In this document: positions 8,963-16,899 of the stretch, one piece after another | Position numbering within the stretch: the stretch's first letter is position 1 | Layout: the number at the start of each line of letters is the position of its first letter | Assembly (NCBI GenBank): GCA_002343445.1 | Contig: DDSP01000033.1 | Coordinates: 19,501 to 44,769 of the forward strand | Origin: Chthonomonas sp. UBA2387 | Lineage (GTDB): Bacteria; Armatimonadota; Fimbriimonadia; Fimbriimonadales; Fimbriimonadaceae | DNA: 25,269 bases | Direction of reading: 5' to 3' | Position numbers and translations under genes: made by a program | Notes under the pieces: generated by a model | What the model was told of the DNA's origin: nothing | Seen by the model: the letters and a program-made list of their open reading frames with translations, nothing else | Database searches by the model: none

Positions 8963-9019
8963 GTCGCTCCTACTTCAACTCAAGAATACCAAGAGGAGCC
9001 GGCGTCAGTTCCGATCGGC

Positions 9020-10426
9020 CTACGAGTGCCGGTACACCGACCAGCCGAGGTAGTTGCCGAGTGCGTCCTCCACCGCCCGTCCGCAAACGGAAAGGTTGGC
9101 AGCGACGTGGTGCTCGAAGCCGCGCTCGCAGATGAACCGGAGGAGTTGCTGCAGGTTCGGGACGTGGGCGACCCCAAAGCCGCCGAAAGTCTGGAGGAGG
9201 TCGTTCGTGAGTTCCCCTTCGCCGACATAGGCCTCGATCCGGCCCTCGAGATCGTTCGTCGACACGCGGCAGTATGTGAACGGTGCCGCCTTCATCCGGC
9301 CGACGATCGTGCCGAACGTGTTGTCCTTCCCGACCGAGCCGGCGATGATCTCTTGGAAGTCCATCTTCTGCTCCGCGAACACGTCCTTCGGCAAGTTCGA
9401 ACAGTGGAAGACGACCGCTTTGTCAGGATCGGTCCCGTAGTTGTTGTTCCAGTCGAGGAGCGCTGACGGACGCTCGGAGGCAAGCTGGAGGGCGAGCATC
9501 GATACCGTGCCCGCGATGTCGGTCTCGCAGGCGCTGGCCAGGAGCCCGTTCGACATCATCGACATGAGCGTGCAGGGAACGATCCCATAGAACTCCTCTA
9601 GCGCCGTCCAGCACTGGATCGCGGTCGCGACCAGACCGGCCTCGGCCATCCAGCGGTCGATCACCACTCCGAGTTTGGCCATCTTGGCCAGACTCTCGGT
9701 GGGGATCCCCTCGACCGCGGTGTAGCCGGAGATCGCCGCGAGTTTGGCCTGAACCGCATGATCGGACGCGTCGAGCTTGTCGGCGCGACCGAGCGCTTCG
9801 GAGAGGTCGAGTGTTTCGATGCTGATTCCGGAATGCTCGAACAGTTTTTCGCTGTAGCGAACGGTGTTGAAGGCGGTCGGGCGCGCACCGAGAGCCCCAA
9901 TGCGGGCGCCGCGCAGGCCACGGACCACGCGGCAGGTGGCGGCGAAGCGGGCCAAATCAGCGCGGAACGCTTCGGATTTCGGATCGACGGTGTGGAGATC
10001 GGTGAGGCTGAAACGAATGCCGTACTGGCGGAGGTTGTTGCAGACCGACATCTTGCCGCAGAAGCTGTCGCGCCGGTCGGCGATCGTCATCCGCTTGGAA
10101 TCGTCGCCGAACGCATGAACCAGGACCGGCACCTGGAGCCCGGACATGCGGATGGCGTTGGCCACGGCCCGCTCGTCGCCAAAGTTGGGAAGCGTGACTA
10201 GAATGCCGTCGAGCCGCCACCGCTCGTGGTCGAACAGCGAGGCGCAGCGGCGGGCGTCGTCCAGGGTCTCGACCGTGCCGGATTGCGGGTCGGTCTCGGT
10301 CAGGATGACGGCGTCGATTCGCTCCTCTTCCAGCACGCGCAGGATGGTTCGTCGGCCCGCTTCGCACAGGTGCGAGGGGAAGAAACCACGGTTGCCCACG
10401 ATGACGCCAAGAGTCGGACGCTTCAT
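9020..10426 (-). CDS. L-fucose/L-arabinose isomerase family protein
   Basis: 468 residues from ATG 10426. The sequence follows the FucI/AraA-like fold (COG2407-type): an N-terminal Rossmann-like domain (GVIVGNRGFFP, DGILVTLPNFGDE), a middle domain (AALG.RP.AFN), and a C-terminal catalytic half with TALEEFYGIVPCTLMS, ACETDIAG, LLDWNN and VVFHCSNLP. Candidate divalent-metal ligands and acid/base residues are Glu278, Glu301/Asp303, Asp325, His341 and His439/His440 (FEHHVAANL), by analogy with Glu-Asp-His in FucI. The family interconverts aldoses and ketoses through an Mn-bound enediol. No kinase, aldolase or transporter for a sugar pathway is adjacent, so the substrate is open; fucose, arabinose or another deoxy or modified sugar are possible. 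It is transcribed divergently from the DinB-like gene across a 66-bp gap. Confidence 0.85.
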   Translation of the reverse strand: MKRPTLGVIVGNRGFFPSHLCEAGRRTILRVLEEERIDAVILTETDPQSGTVETLDDARRCASLFDHERWRLDGILVTLPNFGDERAVANAIRMSGLQVPVLVHAFGDDSKRMTIADRRDSFCGKMSVCNNLRQYGIRFSLTDLHTVDPKSEAFRADLARFAATCRVVRGLRGARIGALGARPTAFNTVRYSEKLFEHSGISIETLDLSEALGRADKLDASDHAVQAKLAAISGYTAVEGIPTESLAKMAKLGVVIDRWMAEAGLVATAIQCWTALEEFYGIVPCTLMSMMSNGLLASACETDIAGTVSMLALQLASERPSALLDWNNNYGTDPDKAVVFHCSNLPKDVFAEQKMDFQEIIAGSVGKDNTFGTIVGRMKAAPFTYCRVSTNDLEGRIEAYVGEGELTNDLLQTFGGFGVAHVPNLQQLLRFICERGFEHHVAANLSVCGRAVEDALGNYLGWSVYRHS

Positions 10427-10492
10427 GCGTTGAGCGTAGCACGGTCGGGGCAGCCTCGGCTACGCCTGCGCCCAGCGGTAACATCTGGGGCG

Positions 10493-10930
10493 ATGACGAC
10501 CCTGCGCGATGCGCTGATCCAAGGCTTCGAATACGACCTGTGGGCGAACCTCAAGTGGATGGCCCATTTGGAGCAACGCGGCTGGCCCGAGCCCGAGCGC
10601 GGCATCTTCTGCCACATCTTGGCGGCCCAGAACACGTGGGAACTGCGTCTGCGGGGCGAGTCGCCCACCAGCCTGGTCGCGCCGGAGCCGAGCGAGGCTT
10701 CCCTGCTCGACCTGCATACCCGCTGGGTGGGTTCCTTGGAGGGCGACGTGGAGCTGGTGATCGCCTACAAACGCACGACCGGCGAAGCGCGGGCCATGCC
10801 CGTTCACGCCATCGCGCGGCACGTGATCAACCACGGCACCTACCACCGGGGCGAATTGCGCGGCCTTTGCCGCGCCGCAGGCGAAGAGGACTTCCCGGAG
10901 ACGGATATGGCTGGGTTCTTTACGAGTTAG
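10493..10930 (+). CDS. DinB family metalloprotein
   Basis: 145 residues from ATG 10493; the frame is open upstream to 10226 but that stretch is antisense to the isomerase and not protein-like. It is a typical single DinB-like four-helix bundle (PF05163 class): N-terminal FEYDLWANLKWMAHL, His41 in IFCHILAAQNTW, and the pair His114/His118 in HVINHGTYHRGELRGL. The three histidines bind a metal (Ni/Zn) in characterised members. DinB-superfamily proteins include bacillithiol/mycothiol-dependent transferases and many proteins of unknown role. The nearest functional reading is a thiol-S-transferase or damage-responsive metalloprotein, but no substrate can be named. Followed directly by an AGCCCAAC-rich intergenic repeat region. 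Confidence 0.88.
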   Translation: MTTLRDALIQGFEYDLWANLKWMAHLEQRGWPEPERGIFCHILAAQNTWELRLRGESPTSLVAPEPSEASLLDLHTRWVGSLEGDVELVIAYKRTTGEARAMPVHAIARHVINHGTYHRGELRGLCRAAGEEDFPETDMAGFFTS

Positions 10931-10933
10931 GCG

Positions 10934-11048
10934 GGGGTTCGGTGTAGTTCGGGTTGGCCGCGTAGCCGCACTCTAGCCCAAACCCCTAGCCCAACCTAAG
11001 CCGAACACCAGCCCAACTCTAACCAGACCTCAACCGAACAAGACAGAA
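10934..11048. repeat. AGCCCAAC-rich degenerate intergenic repeat, copy 1
   Basis: Between the DinB gene and the zinc-ribbon gene lies a non-coding stretch made of short degenerate units (CTAGCCCAA, AGCCCAACC, AGCCGAAC, CAACCGAAC). It contains TTGGCCGCG (10954-10962), begins with the complementary GTTCGG...GTTCGGGTTGG and ends CAACCGAACAAGACA. The G-rich start can pair with the C-rich end, so a long imperfect hairpin is possible. The same vocabulary and the same ending recur at 12400-12560, on the other side of the zinc-ribbon gene. Confidence 0.65.
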
Positions 11049-11160
11049 ACGGCTCGGGAAGCCTCGCAATCCATTCTCGAGAGAGATTCTTGCCAACATC
11101 TCATACCGAGCAGGAAGCTTGAGGGCCGATAAAGAACTCCTCTCTTATGGAGCGACCACT

Positions 11161-12375
11161 GTGGCCTTGATCCCATGCCCCGAATGCGGGGGCAACGTCT
11201 CGTCGCAAGCGGACGCCTGCCCGCACTGCGGATTCCCAATGCCCACGGCAGAGCCGGTTCAGGCGCCCGAACCCGAGCCCACAACGGCCCCCGACCCCAA
11301 CCCGGCACCTGGCACCCCTGCTGCTGCGCAGTCGAGCATCGCCTGGTTCTGGACAGCAGCGAACTACTTGGCCGACCGCTTTTGGTTGGCTCTGGCCTTG
11401 CCGTTCGTAATGGGCGGCGTCTCCCTGATCATGTCCTCGTCTGGCGGAGCCCTCTCTGGTAGCGCTTTCCTGTTTTCGCTTTTTTCGGGCATTCCGCTCC
11501 TCATGGGGTGCGTGGGGACAACCTCCAAATGGGGTTCAAGTCCGGGACTCTTCCACGTGCAAGGGCAGGGATTTGCCGGCAAAGCCGTCCGCGCGATCCC
11601 TTACATCGCTGCTGCGAGTTGTGGTGCCTACACGGTCCTCCTGCTGATGGCGCACGTTGGACTTGGGGTACTGGCATTGGTTCTTCTGGCGGCTCCGGCA
11701 GCATCTCTTGCCCGTGGCCATTGGCGTAAGGAGGACCCATTTTTTCCAGCGCTCCTCGCTCTAAAAGGCGAACCAGTCGTCGGAAGCGATCCGGCATCCA
11801 AGCTTCTGGCAGACCTCCAGAGCAAGCAGTCGCCGACCGTCGTGAGAGTTGTGGCCGGGCTCTGGATCTTGCTCCTGACCTTATCTGTGAGCATTGGTCT
11901 TCAGACACTCGTTGCGCTTGGCTGCATGGCTGCGGGCATCGTCCTTGCGTTGTTCATCCTGTCTTTGATCTTCTCTAACCGGGAGCCGGGACGGACCGTG
12001 ACCGTTTCATACCAGCCCCAGCCCCAACCCCAACCCGAGATCAACCGAGAGCTCATTGCACTGGCAGCGGCCGCCCGGGCGACGAGCGTCTATCCGATCG
12101 GTTTGCTTGAACAGCCGATCGTCACCAGGTCTGGCGAGCATATCCAAGAGGGCCACGGCGGTCCATTGGCTACAACTCTGGCCACCGTCTCTGGGAACCA
12201 CATCCTGGAGGGCCTGGGCGGGCCACTCGCCAAAGTCATTGCCACTCTAGAAGGAAACAGCATCAAGGTGGGCCATGGAGGATTCATGGCGCCCACCATT
12301 GCGACCATCCATGGCGACGAAGTCCGCGAAGGTCACGGGGGACCGCTCTCCCAACGACTGTTCACCCTTCGATGA
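11161..12375 (+). CDS. Zinc-ribbon membrane protein with four C-terminal 20-residue repeats
   Basis: 404 residues from GTG 11161, chosen because GGAG lies 8 nt upstream and the product then begins MALIPCPECGGNV, the usual opening of zinc-ribbon proteins; TTG 11119 would add 14 unrelated residues. Order of parts: zinc ribbon with Cys6, Cys9, Cys20, Cys23; Pro/Ala/Glu-rich linker (28-58); hydrophobic segments at about 74-92, 100-118, 148-182 and 229-271; a QPQPQPQPE spacer (286-294); then four consecutive 20-residue repeats (325-404) of pattern GxxIxEGHGGPLAxxIATLx running exactly to the C-terminus. I do not recognise the repeat family; the regular G-x-x-I/V spacing suggests a short beta-roll or solenoid. 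Zinc-ribbon plus membrane-helix proteins of this type are common but uncharacterised. The gene is flanked on both sides by related intergenic repeats. Confidence 0.8.
   Translation: MALIPCPECGGNVSSQADACPHCGFPMPTAEPVQAPEPEPTTAPDPNPAPGTPAAAQSSIAWFWTAANYLADRFWLALALPFVMGGVSLIMSSSGGALSGSAFLFSLFSGIPLLMGCVGTTSKWGSSPGLFHVQGQGFAGKAVRAIPYIAAASCGAYTVLLLMAHVGLGVLALVLLAAPAASLARGHWRKEDPFFPALLALKGEPVVGSDPASKLLADLQSKQSPTVVRVVAGLWILLLTLSVSIGLQTLVALGCMAAGIVLALFILSLIFSNREPGRTVTVSYQPQPQPQPEINRELIALAAAARATSVYPIGLLEQPIVTRSGEHIQEGHGGPLATTLATVSGNHILEGLGGPLAKVIATLEGNSIKVGHGGFMAPTIATIHGDEVREGHGGPLSQRLFTLR
12133..12372 (+). repeat. Four in-frame tandem 60-bp repeats
   Basis: Four consecutive 60-bp units (12133-12192, 12193-12252, 12253-12312, 12313-12372) encode the 20-residue repeats at the C-terminus of the zinc-ribbon protein. 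Each unit keeps the GHGG/GLGG core and an ATL/ATV/ATI/FTL end. The DNA copies have diverged more than the protein, suggesting selection on the amino-acid pattern instead of recent duplication. Confidence 0.85.
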
Positions 12376-12399
12376 CGCGCCGATGGTGGGCGAGGCTTC

Positions 12400-12560
12400 G
12401 CGTTGGCCGCGTTCGGATGAAGTTTGGGTGAGGTTGGGCTGAGGTTTGAACTTGCTCGGTGGCTTCGGTTTGGCCGCGCCAGCCGAACTCCAGCCCAACC
12501 CTAGCCCCACTTTTAGCCGAACCCTACCCAACCCTAGCCCAGCCCCAACCGAAAAGACAA
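12400..12560. repeat. AGCCCAAC-rich degenerate intergenic repeat, copy 2
   Basis: This non-coding stretch follows the zinc-ribbon gene. Its left arm is G/T-rich (GTTCGG, GTTTGGGTGAGGTTGGGCT, GGCTTCGG) and its right arm is the complementary C/A-rich series (CCAGCCCAACCCTAGCCCCA, AGCCGAACCCTACCCAACC). It contains TTGGCCGCG twice (12403-12411, 12470-12478) and ends CCCAACCGAAAAGACAAA, almost as in copy 1. The arms could fold into one large imperfect stem. The unit resembles telomere-type CCCTAA repeats only superficially. Confidence 0.65.
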
Positions 12561-12580
12561 AGGGCGCCCGAAGGCGCCCT
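12551..12580 (-). terminator. Rho-independent terminator with UUCG tetraloop
   Basis: Read on the minus strand, AGGGCGCC-TTCG-GGCGCCCT (12580 down to 12561) is a perfect 8-bp stem with a stabilising C(UUCG)G loop, followed by TTTGTCTTTT. It sits 32 nt after the stop of the secreted protein gene at 12613-13206 and is oriented to terminate it. Confidence 0.88.
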
Positions 12581-12612
12581 GTCCATTGAGCGAGTGTCGG
12601 TTTACAAGACGT

Positions 12613-13206
12613 TCACGTGCGGACGATGAAGAGCTGGCCTGGGTTGTGGTACATGCCGGGCTCGTTGCCGGGGCTCAACGTGATCCGGTGCCACACGTTC
12701 AGCGCAAGTTGACCGTCCGTGTAGCCCGCCGGGAACAGCGGAGAGGCCGAACTCATCATCGAATTCAGGTCGCCGGCGGGAACATAGCCCAGCGTATGCA
12801 GCGGGGTACCCGTGAAGTTGTTGCTGAATTGCAGCTTCATCTCCAGCGGGATGGATTGGCTGCCCGTCGACGAGCCCGAGACCTTCTGCAGGTCGCCGAA
12901 GTTGCTGAAGTCGAACGAGAGCGTCTCGTTGTGATAGAACGTCACCAGGCAGTGGGCTTCGTCCGACGAGCTGCCCCATCCGCCGATATCCCAGGTGACT
13001 CCGAGGGAGCCTGCCACATAGAGGTAGGGCTTGACCTTGAGATCGGTCGCCGTGTCCATCATGACGTCGCCCCATTCCGAGACGTCGCTGAAGAGGGAGG
13101 ACTCCGATCGATAGTCGAACACTCGCCCGCCCATGTGTTGTGCTTGCACCCCTGCGGCTGCGAGTGCCGCAAAGGCGATCCAGATGATTCGTTGTCGAGT
13201 TACCAC
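12613..13206 (-). CDS. Small secreted protein of unknown function
   Basis: 197 residues from GTG 13206, with GGAG (13215-13218) 8 nt upstream; an upstream in-frame extension to 13302 lacks a better site and would bury the signal peptide. The N-terminus MVTRQRIIWIAFAALAAAGVQAQ is a signal peptide with likely cleavage after AGVQA. The mature part is rich in Ser, Gly, Asp and aromatic residues with alternating hydrophobic strands (KPYLYVAGSLGVTWDIGG, CLVTFYHNETLSFDFSNFGD), suggesting an extracellular beta-sandwich. It has one Cys in the mature part, no lipobox, and no PEP-CTERM or membrane anchor. Family not recognised. It is monocistronic with its own terminator. An inverted repeat (CCGAAAG/CTTTCGG, 13222-13250) sits just upstream in the leader. 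Confidence 0.75.
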   Translation of the reverse strand: MVTRQRIIWIAFAALAAAGVQAQHMGGRVFDYRSESSLFSDVSEWGDVMMDTATDLKVKPYLYVAGSLGVTWDIGGWGSSSDEAHCLVTFYHNETLSFDFSNFGDLQKVSGSSTGSQSIPLEMKLQFSNNFTGTPLHTLGYVPAGDLNSMMSSASPLFPAGYTDGQLALNVWHRITLSPGNEPGMYHNPGQLFIVRT

Positions 13207-13221
13207 GTTATTCGCTCCAGT

Positions 13222-13250
13222 CCGAAAGTTCGTTTCGTGCCCGCTTTCGG
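13222..13250. promoter_or_regulatory. Inverted repeat in the leader of the secreted protein gene
   Basis: CCGAAAG (13222-13228) and CTTTCGG (13244-13250) form a perfect 7-bp inverted repeat with a 15-nt loop, 4 nt upstream of the ribosome binding site of the 12613-13206 gene. It may be an RNA hairpin in the leader or a protein-binding site. No clear promoter hexamers were found in the 162-bp gap. Confidence 0.35.
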
Positions 13251-13368
13251 CATCGGGCGTTAGACCTGGCGATATTGTGGGTTCTGATCCAAGGCGTTGC
13301 AAGTCGCCCTTCCGGAGTACCCGAATCTAGGCTGGTATCTTTGACGGGAGACGGCAATCTGCTGTTCG

Positions 13369-14991
13369 CTAGCGAACCTGGCTCTCCGGGTTCGTCGTCA
13401 CCTCCCAGATGCTCTCCCAAGCCGGGATGCCGCGCTCCAGACCCCCTTCCCTTTCGCCGAGGACGGGCGGCTCGGCTTGCATCGAACCGAACGGCGGCGG
13501 CAGCACCGCACGGTTGAGCACCCGCAACCGATAGACCACTGCGCCGTCCGCCACCTCCACGACACCCACCTCGAAAGGCGAACCGTCTCGGCGGGCCCCC
13601 TCCTGAGCCCGATGCATCCGATGCAGCACGGTGCCCCTGTACGCGGGGCGGTACTCCTGCGCCTGATTGATCACCACCCAGCGGACGTTCGAGCGGACGA
13701 CGAAATCGGTCCATTCCTCGCGCCGCGCATACGCGGCCGCCGCCTCGCCGCCCACGATGGCGTCCATGCTGACCAAACGTGCGCGGCTGCCGTACTGGCT
13801 CTGGATCTCATAGACCAGCACGCGTTCGCCCGGGGCTGCCAGGCCGTCGATCGCGTCGGAGAGGTCGGCCGCTGGCTCATAGCCTCGGAACCGCGCCAAG
13901 TCGCGCGACCACAGCCCGACGTGCTCCGGCCACCGAGGTGGCAATCCCCACGCGTACCGAACCGTCGCCAACGCCAGGAGGCACGCCAGCGCCGGGGCCC
14001 AACCGGGAATCCGCAGGCTGGAACCCGCCTCGAACAGCTTGGCGACCAACAGGACCAAGCAAGGCGCGACGGCCAGCAGATACCGCGCGGCATAGGTGCT
14101 TGGCGGAAACACCACGTAGACGGCCAGCACCCCGCCCGCATAAGCGAGCGCAGGCCACAACGCCTTGTTGCGCCGAGCGAGCAGGACCACCAGGCCGATG
14201 GCCGCCAAGACCAGCAGCACCAGAACCTCGCCCCCCAGCCCGCTCGGATGGAGCCACCTCGGCGCGTAGCTGCCCGCGAAACGCTCGGCCCACGACCCGC
14301 CCGCTTCGCCCGCGACGCGGTGCAGCCGGCCCGTCACGCTCGTGGGCAGCCACCCCGCTCCCTGCGAGGCCATCCACCAGTGGTAACCCGTGGTCGCGAT
14401 CAGCCCTGGCAACAGGAACGCCCAGGGGGCTCGACGCCCCGCACGCGATCCGACGTAGACCACTGCGCCGGCCGCTGCCAAGACCAGTTCGGGGCGGGCC
14501 AGATACGCGAAACCCGCCCAGAGCAAAGCCGACTTCCAGCGCTCCTCGACCAACGCCGCAACGCACCCGGCCCCGACCAGAAACACGACCCCGACCTCGA
14601 ACAGATCGAACGTGTTCTCCATCAGTTGCGGGGTCGCTGCCACGGCCGCGAAGGCACCCAACATGCCAAGCGGATGTCTGGTCGAGCGTCCGATCATCCA
14701 GGCCCCGATGAGCACCAAGAGGAGGTTCAAGACCTTGGCGACATTGATCCACTCCGCGCCGAAGAGGTGGTGGATCGGCGCGAAGACGAGCACGTGCAGC
14801 GGCGACGTCGCGCCGAAGGACACCACTCCCGGAGCGTAGGAGAACGGCTTGTCGAAGAAGCCCTTCAGGAACGTGAAGTAAATCGAGGCGTCTCCATCGG
14901 TGTACGGCCAGTAGGGGACCGATGCCGCGATGCATAGGAGTATCCCGATCGCCGCAAAAGCACTCAGGTTCGTTCGAAGTGCCACCCGCAT
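13369..14991 (-). CDS. Polytopic membrane glycosyltransferase-like protein (GT-C type)
   Basis: 540 residues from ATG 14991. The layout matches ArnT/PMT-like GT-C enzymes: a first hydrophobic helix (9-25), then an external loop with the acidic pair Asp32/Asp34 in YTDGDASIYFTFLKGFF, where the catalytic Asp of this superfamily usually lies, followed by 8-10 membrane helices up to about residue 360 and a soluble C-terminal domain of ~180 residues (VLVYEIQSQYGSRARLVSMDA, VRWVVINQAQEYRP). Such proteins transfer a sugar from a polyprenyl-phosphate donor on the outer face of the cytoplasmic membrane. The acceptor is unknown and activity is inferred from topology and the acidic loop only. Transcribed divergently from the membrane-DUF1287 fusion gene 72 bp away, which suggests a shared cell-envelope role. 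Confidence 0.72.
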   Translation of the reverse strand: MRVALRTNLSAFAAIGILLCIAASVPYWPYTDGDASIYFTFLKGFFDKPFSYAPGVVSFGATSPLHVLVFAPIHHLFGAEWINVAKVLNLLLVLIGAWMIGRSTRHPLGMLGAFAAVAATPQLMENTFDLFEVGVVFLVGAGCVAALVEERWKSALLWAGFAYLARPELVLAAAGAVVYVGSRAGRRAPWAFLLPGLIATTGYHWWMASQGAGWLPTSVTGRLHRVAGEAGGSWAERFAGSYAPRWLHPSGLGGEVLVLLVLAAIGLVVLLARRNKALWPALAYAGGVLAVYVVFPPSTYAARYLLAVAPCLVLLVAKLFEAGSSLRIPGWAPALACLLALATVRYAWGLPPRWPEHVGLWSRDLARFRGYEPAADLSDAIDGLAAPGERVLVYEIQSQYGSRARLVSMDAIVGGEAAAAYARREEWTDFVVRSNVRWVVINQAQEYRPAYRGTVLHRMHRAQEGARRDGSPFEVGVVEVADGAVVYRLRVLNRAVLPPPFGSMQAEPPVLGEREGGLERGIPAWESIWEVTTNPESQVR

Positions 14992-14996
14992 AGAAT
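14991..14996 (+). promoter_or_regulatory. Candidate -10 element for the membrane-DUF1287 fusion gene
   Basis: TAGAAT at 14991-14996, overlapping the start codon of the divergent glycosyltransferase-like gene, lies ~68 nt upstream of ATG 15064. The same hexamer occurs upstream of murA. No convincing -35 is seen, so this is weak evidence. Confidence 0.3.
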
Positions 14997-15063
14997 ACCC
15001 GCCCCTTGGAAGCGAACGAGTCTTATCTACAAGGTACAGTCAAGCCCAGACCCCGAGGCCATC

Positions 15064-16845
15064 ATGTACCCCTCACCTCGCATCTCAGTGTCAAGTCAGC
15101 CGCAGACGACAGAATGGGTGACACGCGGGCTGCCAGCCGTCACGTTGTCGGTACTCATCCTGAATCTCTTGCGAGGCGTTCATCTGCCGAATGATTGGGC
15201 GCTGACCCACTTTTTCATCACCAACGACCTTGGCAACGTCAAACGCGGGATTATAGGCACGATATTCACCCACTTGAATGTGCCGACATTGCACTCTTCC
15301 TTTAGCCTCAACCTGCTTTGCATGGGCGTGGCTGGCTTGACTTGGTATCTTTTCGCCAGGACGTTACTTGACCGATCCCGCGACCGCCCCGCAGCGTCTT
15401 GGCTCCTGCTCGGGCTGTCCGCATCGCCAGCAATTCCCTACCTGGCGCACCTTACTGGCTATGCGGACTACCTCGGCTTATTGTCCATCTTGATCGCAGT
15501 GAAACTCAAGAGACCTGGTTGGCTTGCCGCGTTTGCAGTTATAGCTCTTGGGTTCTTAGTTTTCGTTCACGAGGGTGTCGCCCTCTACACAGCGCCCTTC
15601 CTGGTCTGGCTCCTTTGGCGAGTCGGCTCTGTTTGGGAAAGGCACCAACGAAGTGCCGCCTGTGGGCTCGTGCTTCTGGTCGGTCTTGTTGGCTCGTTCG
15701 TCGTGGCACAAACTTCGATATCGGCCACGGCGGCTCAATCGTTGTTTGAAAGCTCTCAAGCGACAGCCGACATGACCTTGCGACGAGACGTGTTCGATGT
15801 TCTTTCTCGGGATGTCGACGCGAATCGCACTCGGATGGATCAGCTGTGGTCGGCGCGACGCTCGAAGTTCGAATCTGCACAGTCGCTCGTGGTTCTCTTG
15901 CCTTTCATGCTGGCCGCCAGTGCAGGCACCTTGAAACACTGCGGCGGGTCTCGGCTGGAGAGAGCACTAGCGATGTTAGCGATCCTCGCGCCCTGCTCGA
16001 TGTTTCTAGTAGGTGGCGATATCCACAGGTGGTTGGCGCTGACTAGCGTTTGGGCGGCTCTTGCGTTCATCGCGGCATTAGGGGACCGGAGCTACCATTG
16101 CAATCAGTCGCCCATAAGCCCACCCTGGTGTATTGCCTTACTCGCCTGGGGGTCAATGTCCAGCCTTCCGTTCTTTGATGGCAAGCAGATGAGATCCGTG
16201 CCTTTTGTGGATGTTCAGCAGTGGGGCATGCAGCTCATTCGTGATATCAGGGGCAATGCCAAGACTTCCGAGCTACCAACTAAATGGGGAACCAACTTGG
16301 AACAAGCGACAGTCACCCTCGACTTACCCGGCGAGATGGCGAAGGCGATCGTGGAAGGGGCCATGGTCCAAGTCGAAGAGCGAGCCGCCTACACGACCGG
16401 GTATTTCCGGTTGGACTACCCCATGGGCGACCTCCCTCGAAATCAGGGCGTGTGCACCGACGTCGTCATCCGCGCGCTACGCCACGCTGGGTTCGACCTG
16501 CAACAACTGATGCACGAGGACATTCGCGCCCACGGATCAACGTATCCGCGCGTGGAGGGGAGTGCAGACCGGAACATTGATCACCGGCGCTGCCCCAACC
16601 AACGGCGCTTTTTTGAGAGGCACGGCCAAACCCTGACCACCCAACTCAGCGAAGCCGACCGCAACCACTGGCAACCCGGCGACATCGTCTATTGGAAGCT
16701 CGACAACGGCCTTGACCACACGGGAGTCGTCAGCCACCGAATCGGCGAAAGCGGGTGGCCGATGGTGGTTCACAACCTGAGCGTCACGAGCTTGGAAGAC
16801 TGCCTGGGGCGGTGGAAGATCGTAGCGCACCACCGCTATCCCTAG
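15064..16845 (+). CDS. Polytopic membrane domain fused to a DUF1287 (YijF-like) domain
   Basis: 593 residues from ATG 15064 with GAGG 5 nt upstream. Residues ~21-375 are a multi-span membrane region (about 24-41, 81-102, 112-128, 136-185, 198-216, 273-290, 300-340, 353-370) with a DLGNVKRGIIG loop (55-65) like that of uncharacterised polysaccharide-related membrane proteins. Residues ~425-593 are a complete DUF1287 domain: YFRLDYPMGDLPRNQGVCTD, HEDIRAHGSTYP, RNIDHRRCPNQRRFF, WQPGDIVYW, DHTGVVSH, VVHNLS. Cys464, His552 and possibly His570 are the likely NlpC/P60-like catalytic residues. E. coli YijF is a short periplasmic protein, so this fusion is unusual. The domain must face outside to act on the envelope. 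Expected role: peptidoglycan or peptide-bond hydrolysis coupled to a membrane enzyme; specificity unknown. Confidence 0.85.
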   Translation: MYPSPRISVSSQPQTTEWVTRGLPAVTLSVLILNLLRGVHLPNDWALTHFFITNDLGNVKRGIIGTIFTHLNVPTLHSSFSLNLLCMGVAGLTWYLFARTLLDRSRDRPAASWLLLGLSASPAIPYLAHLTGYADYLGLLSILIAVKLKRPGWLAAFAVIALGFLVFVHEGVALYTAPFLVWLLWRVGSVWERHQRSAACGLVLLVGLVGSFVVAQTSISATAAQSLFESSQATADMTLRRDVFDVLSRDVDANRTRMDQLWSARRSKFESAQSLVVLLPFMLAASAGTLKHCGGSRLERALAMLAILAPCSMFLVGGDIHRWLALTSVWAALAFIAALGDRSYHCNQSPISPPWCIALLAWGSMSSLPFFDGKQMRSVPFVDVQQWGMQLIRDIRGNAKTSELPTKWGTNLEQATVTLDLPGEMAKAIVEGAMVQVEERAAYTTGYFRLDYPMGDLPRNQGVCTDVVIRALRHAGFDLQQLMHEDIRAHGSTYPRVEGSADRNIDHRRCPNQRRFFERHGQTLTTQLSEADRNHWQPGDIVYWKLDNGLDHTGVVSHRIGESGWPMVVHNLSVTSLEDCLGRWKIVAHHRYP

Positions 16846-16899
16846 GTCATTGGGGCCGCCCGACCTGCTTCCCGCGGGGTCCGTAAGGCACCAGATTCC

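Noticed and set aside
12480..12560. Possible CRISPR or telomere-like array
   Set aside because: Units are short, degenerate and unevenly spaced, without unique spacers of constant length, and there are no cas genes.
13477..14937. 486-residue plus-strand open frame
   Set aside because: Antisense to the membrane glycosyltransferase-like gene; Arg/Pro/Gln-rich, no domain, whereas the minus strand gives clear membrane helices.
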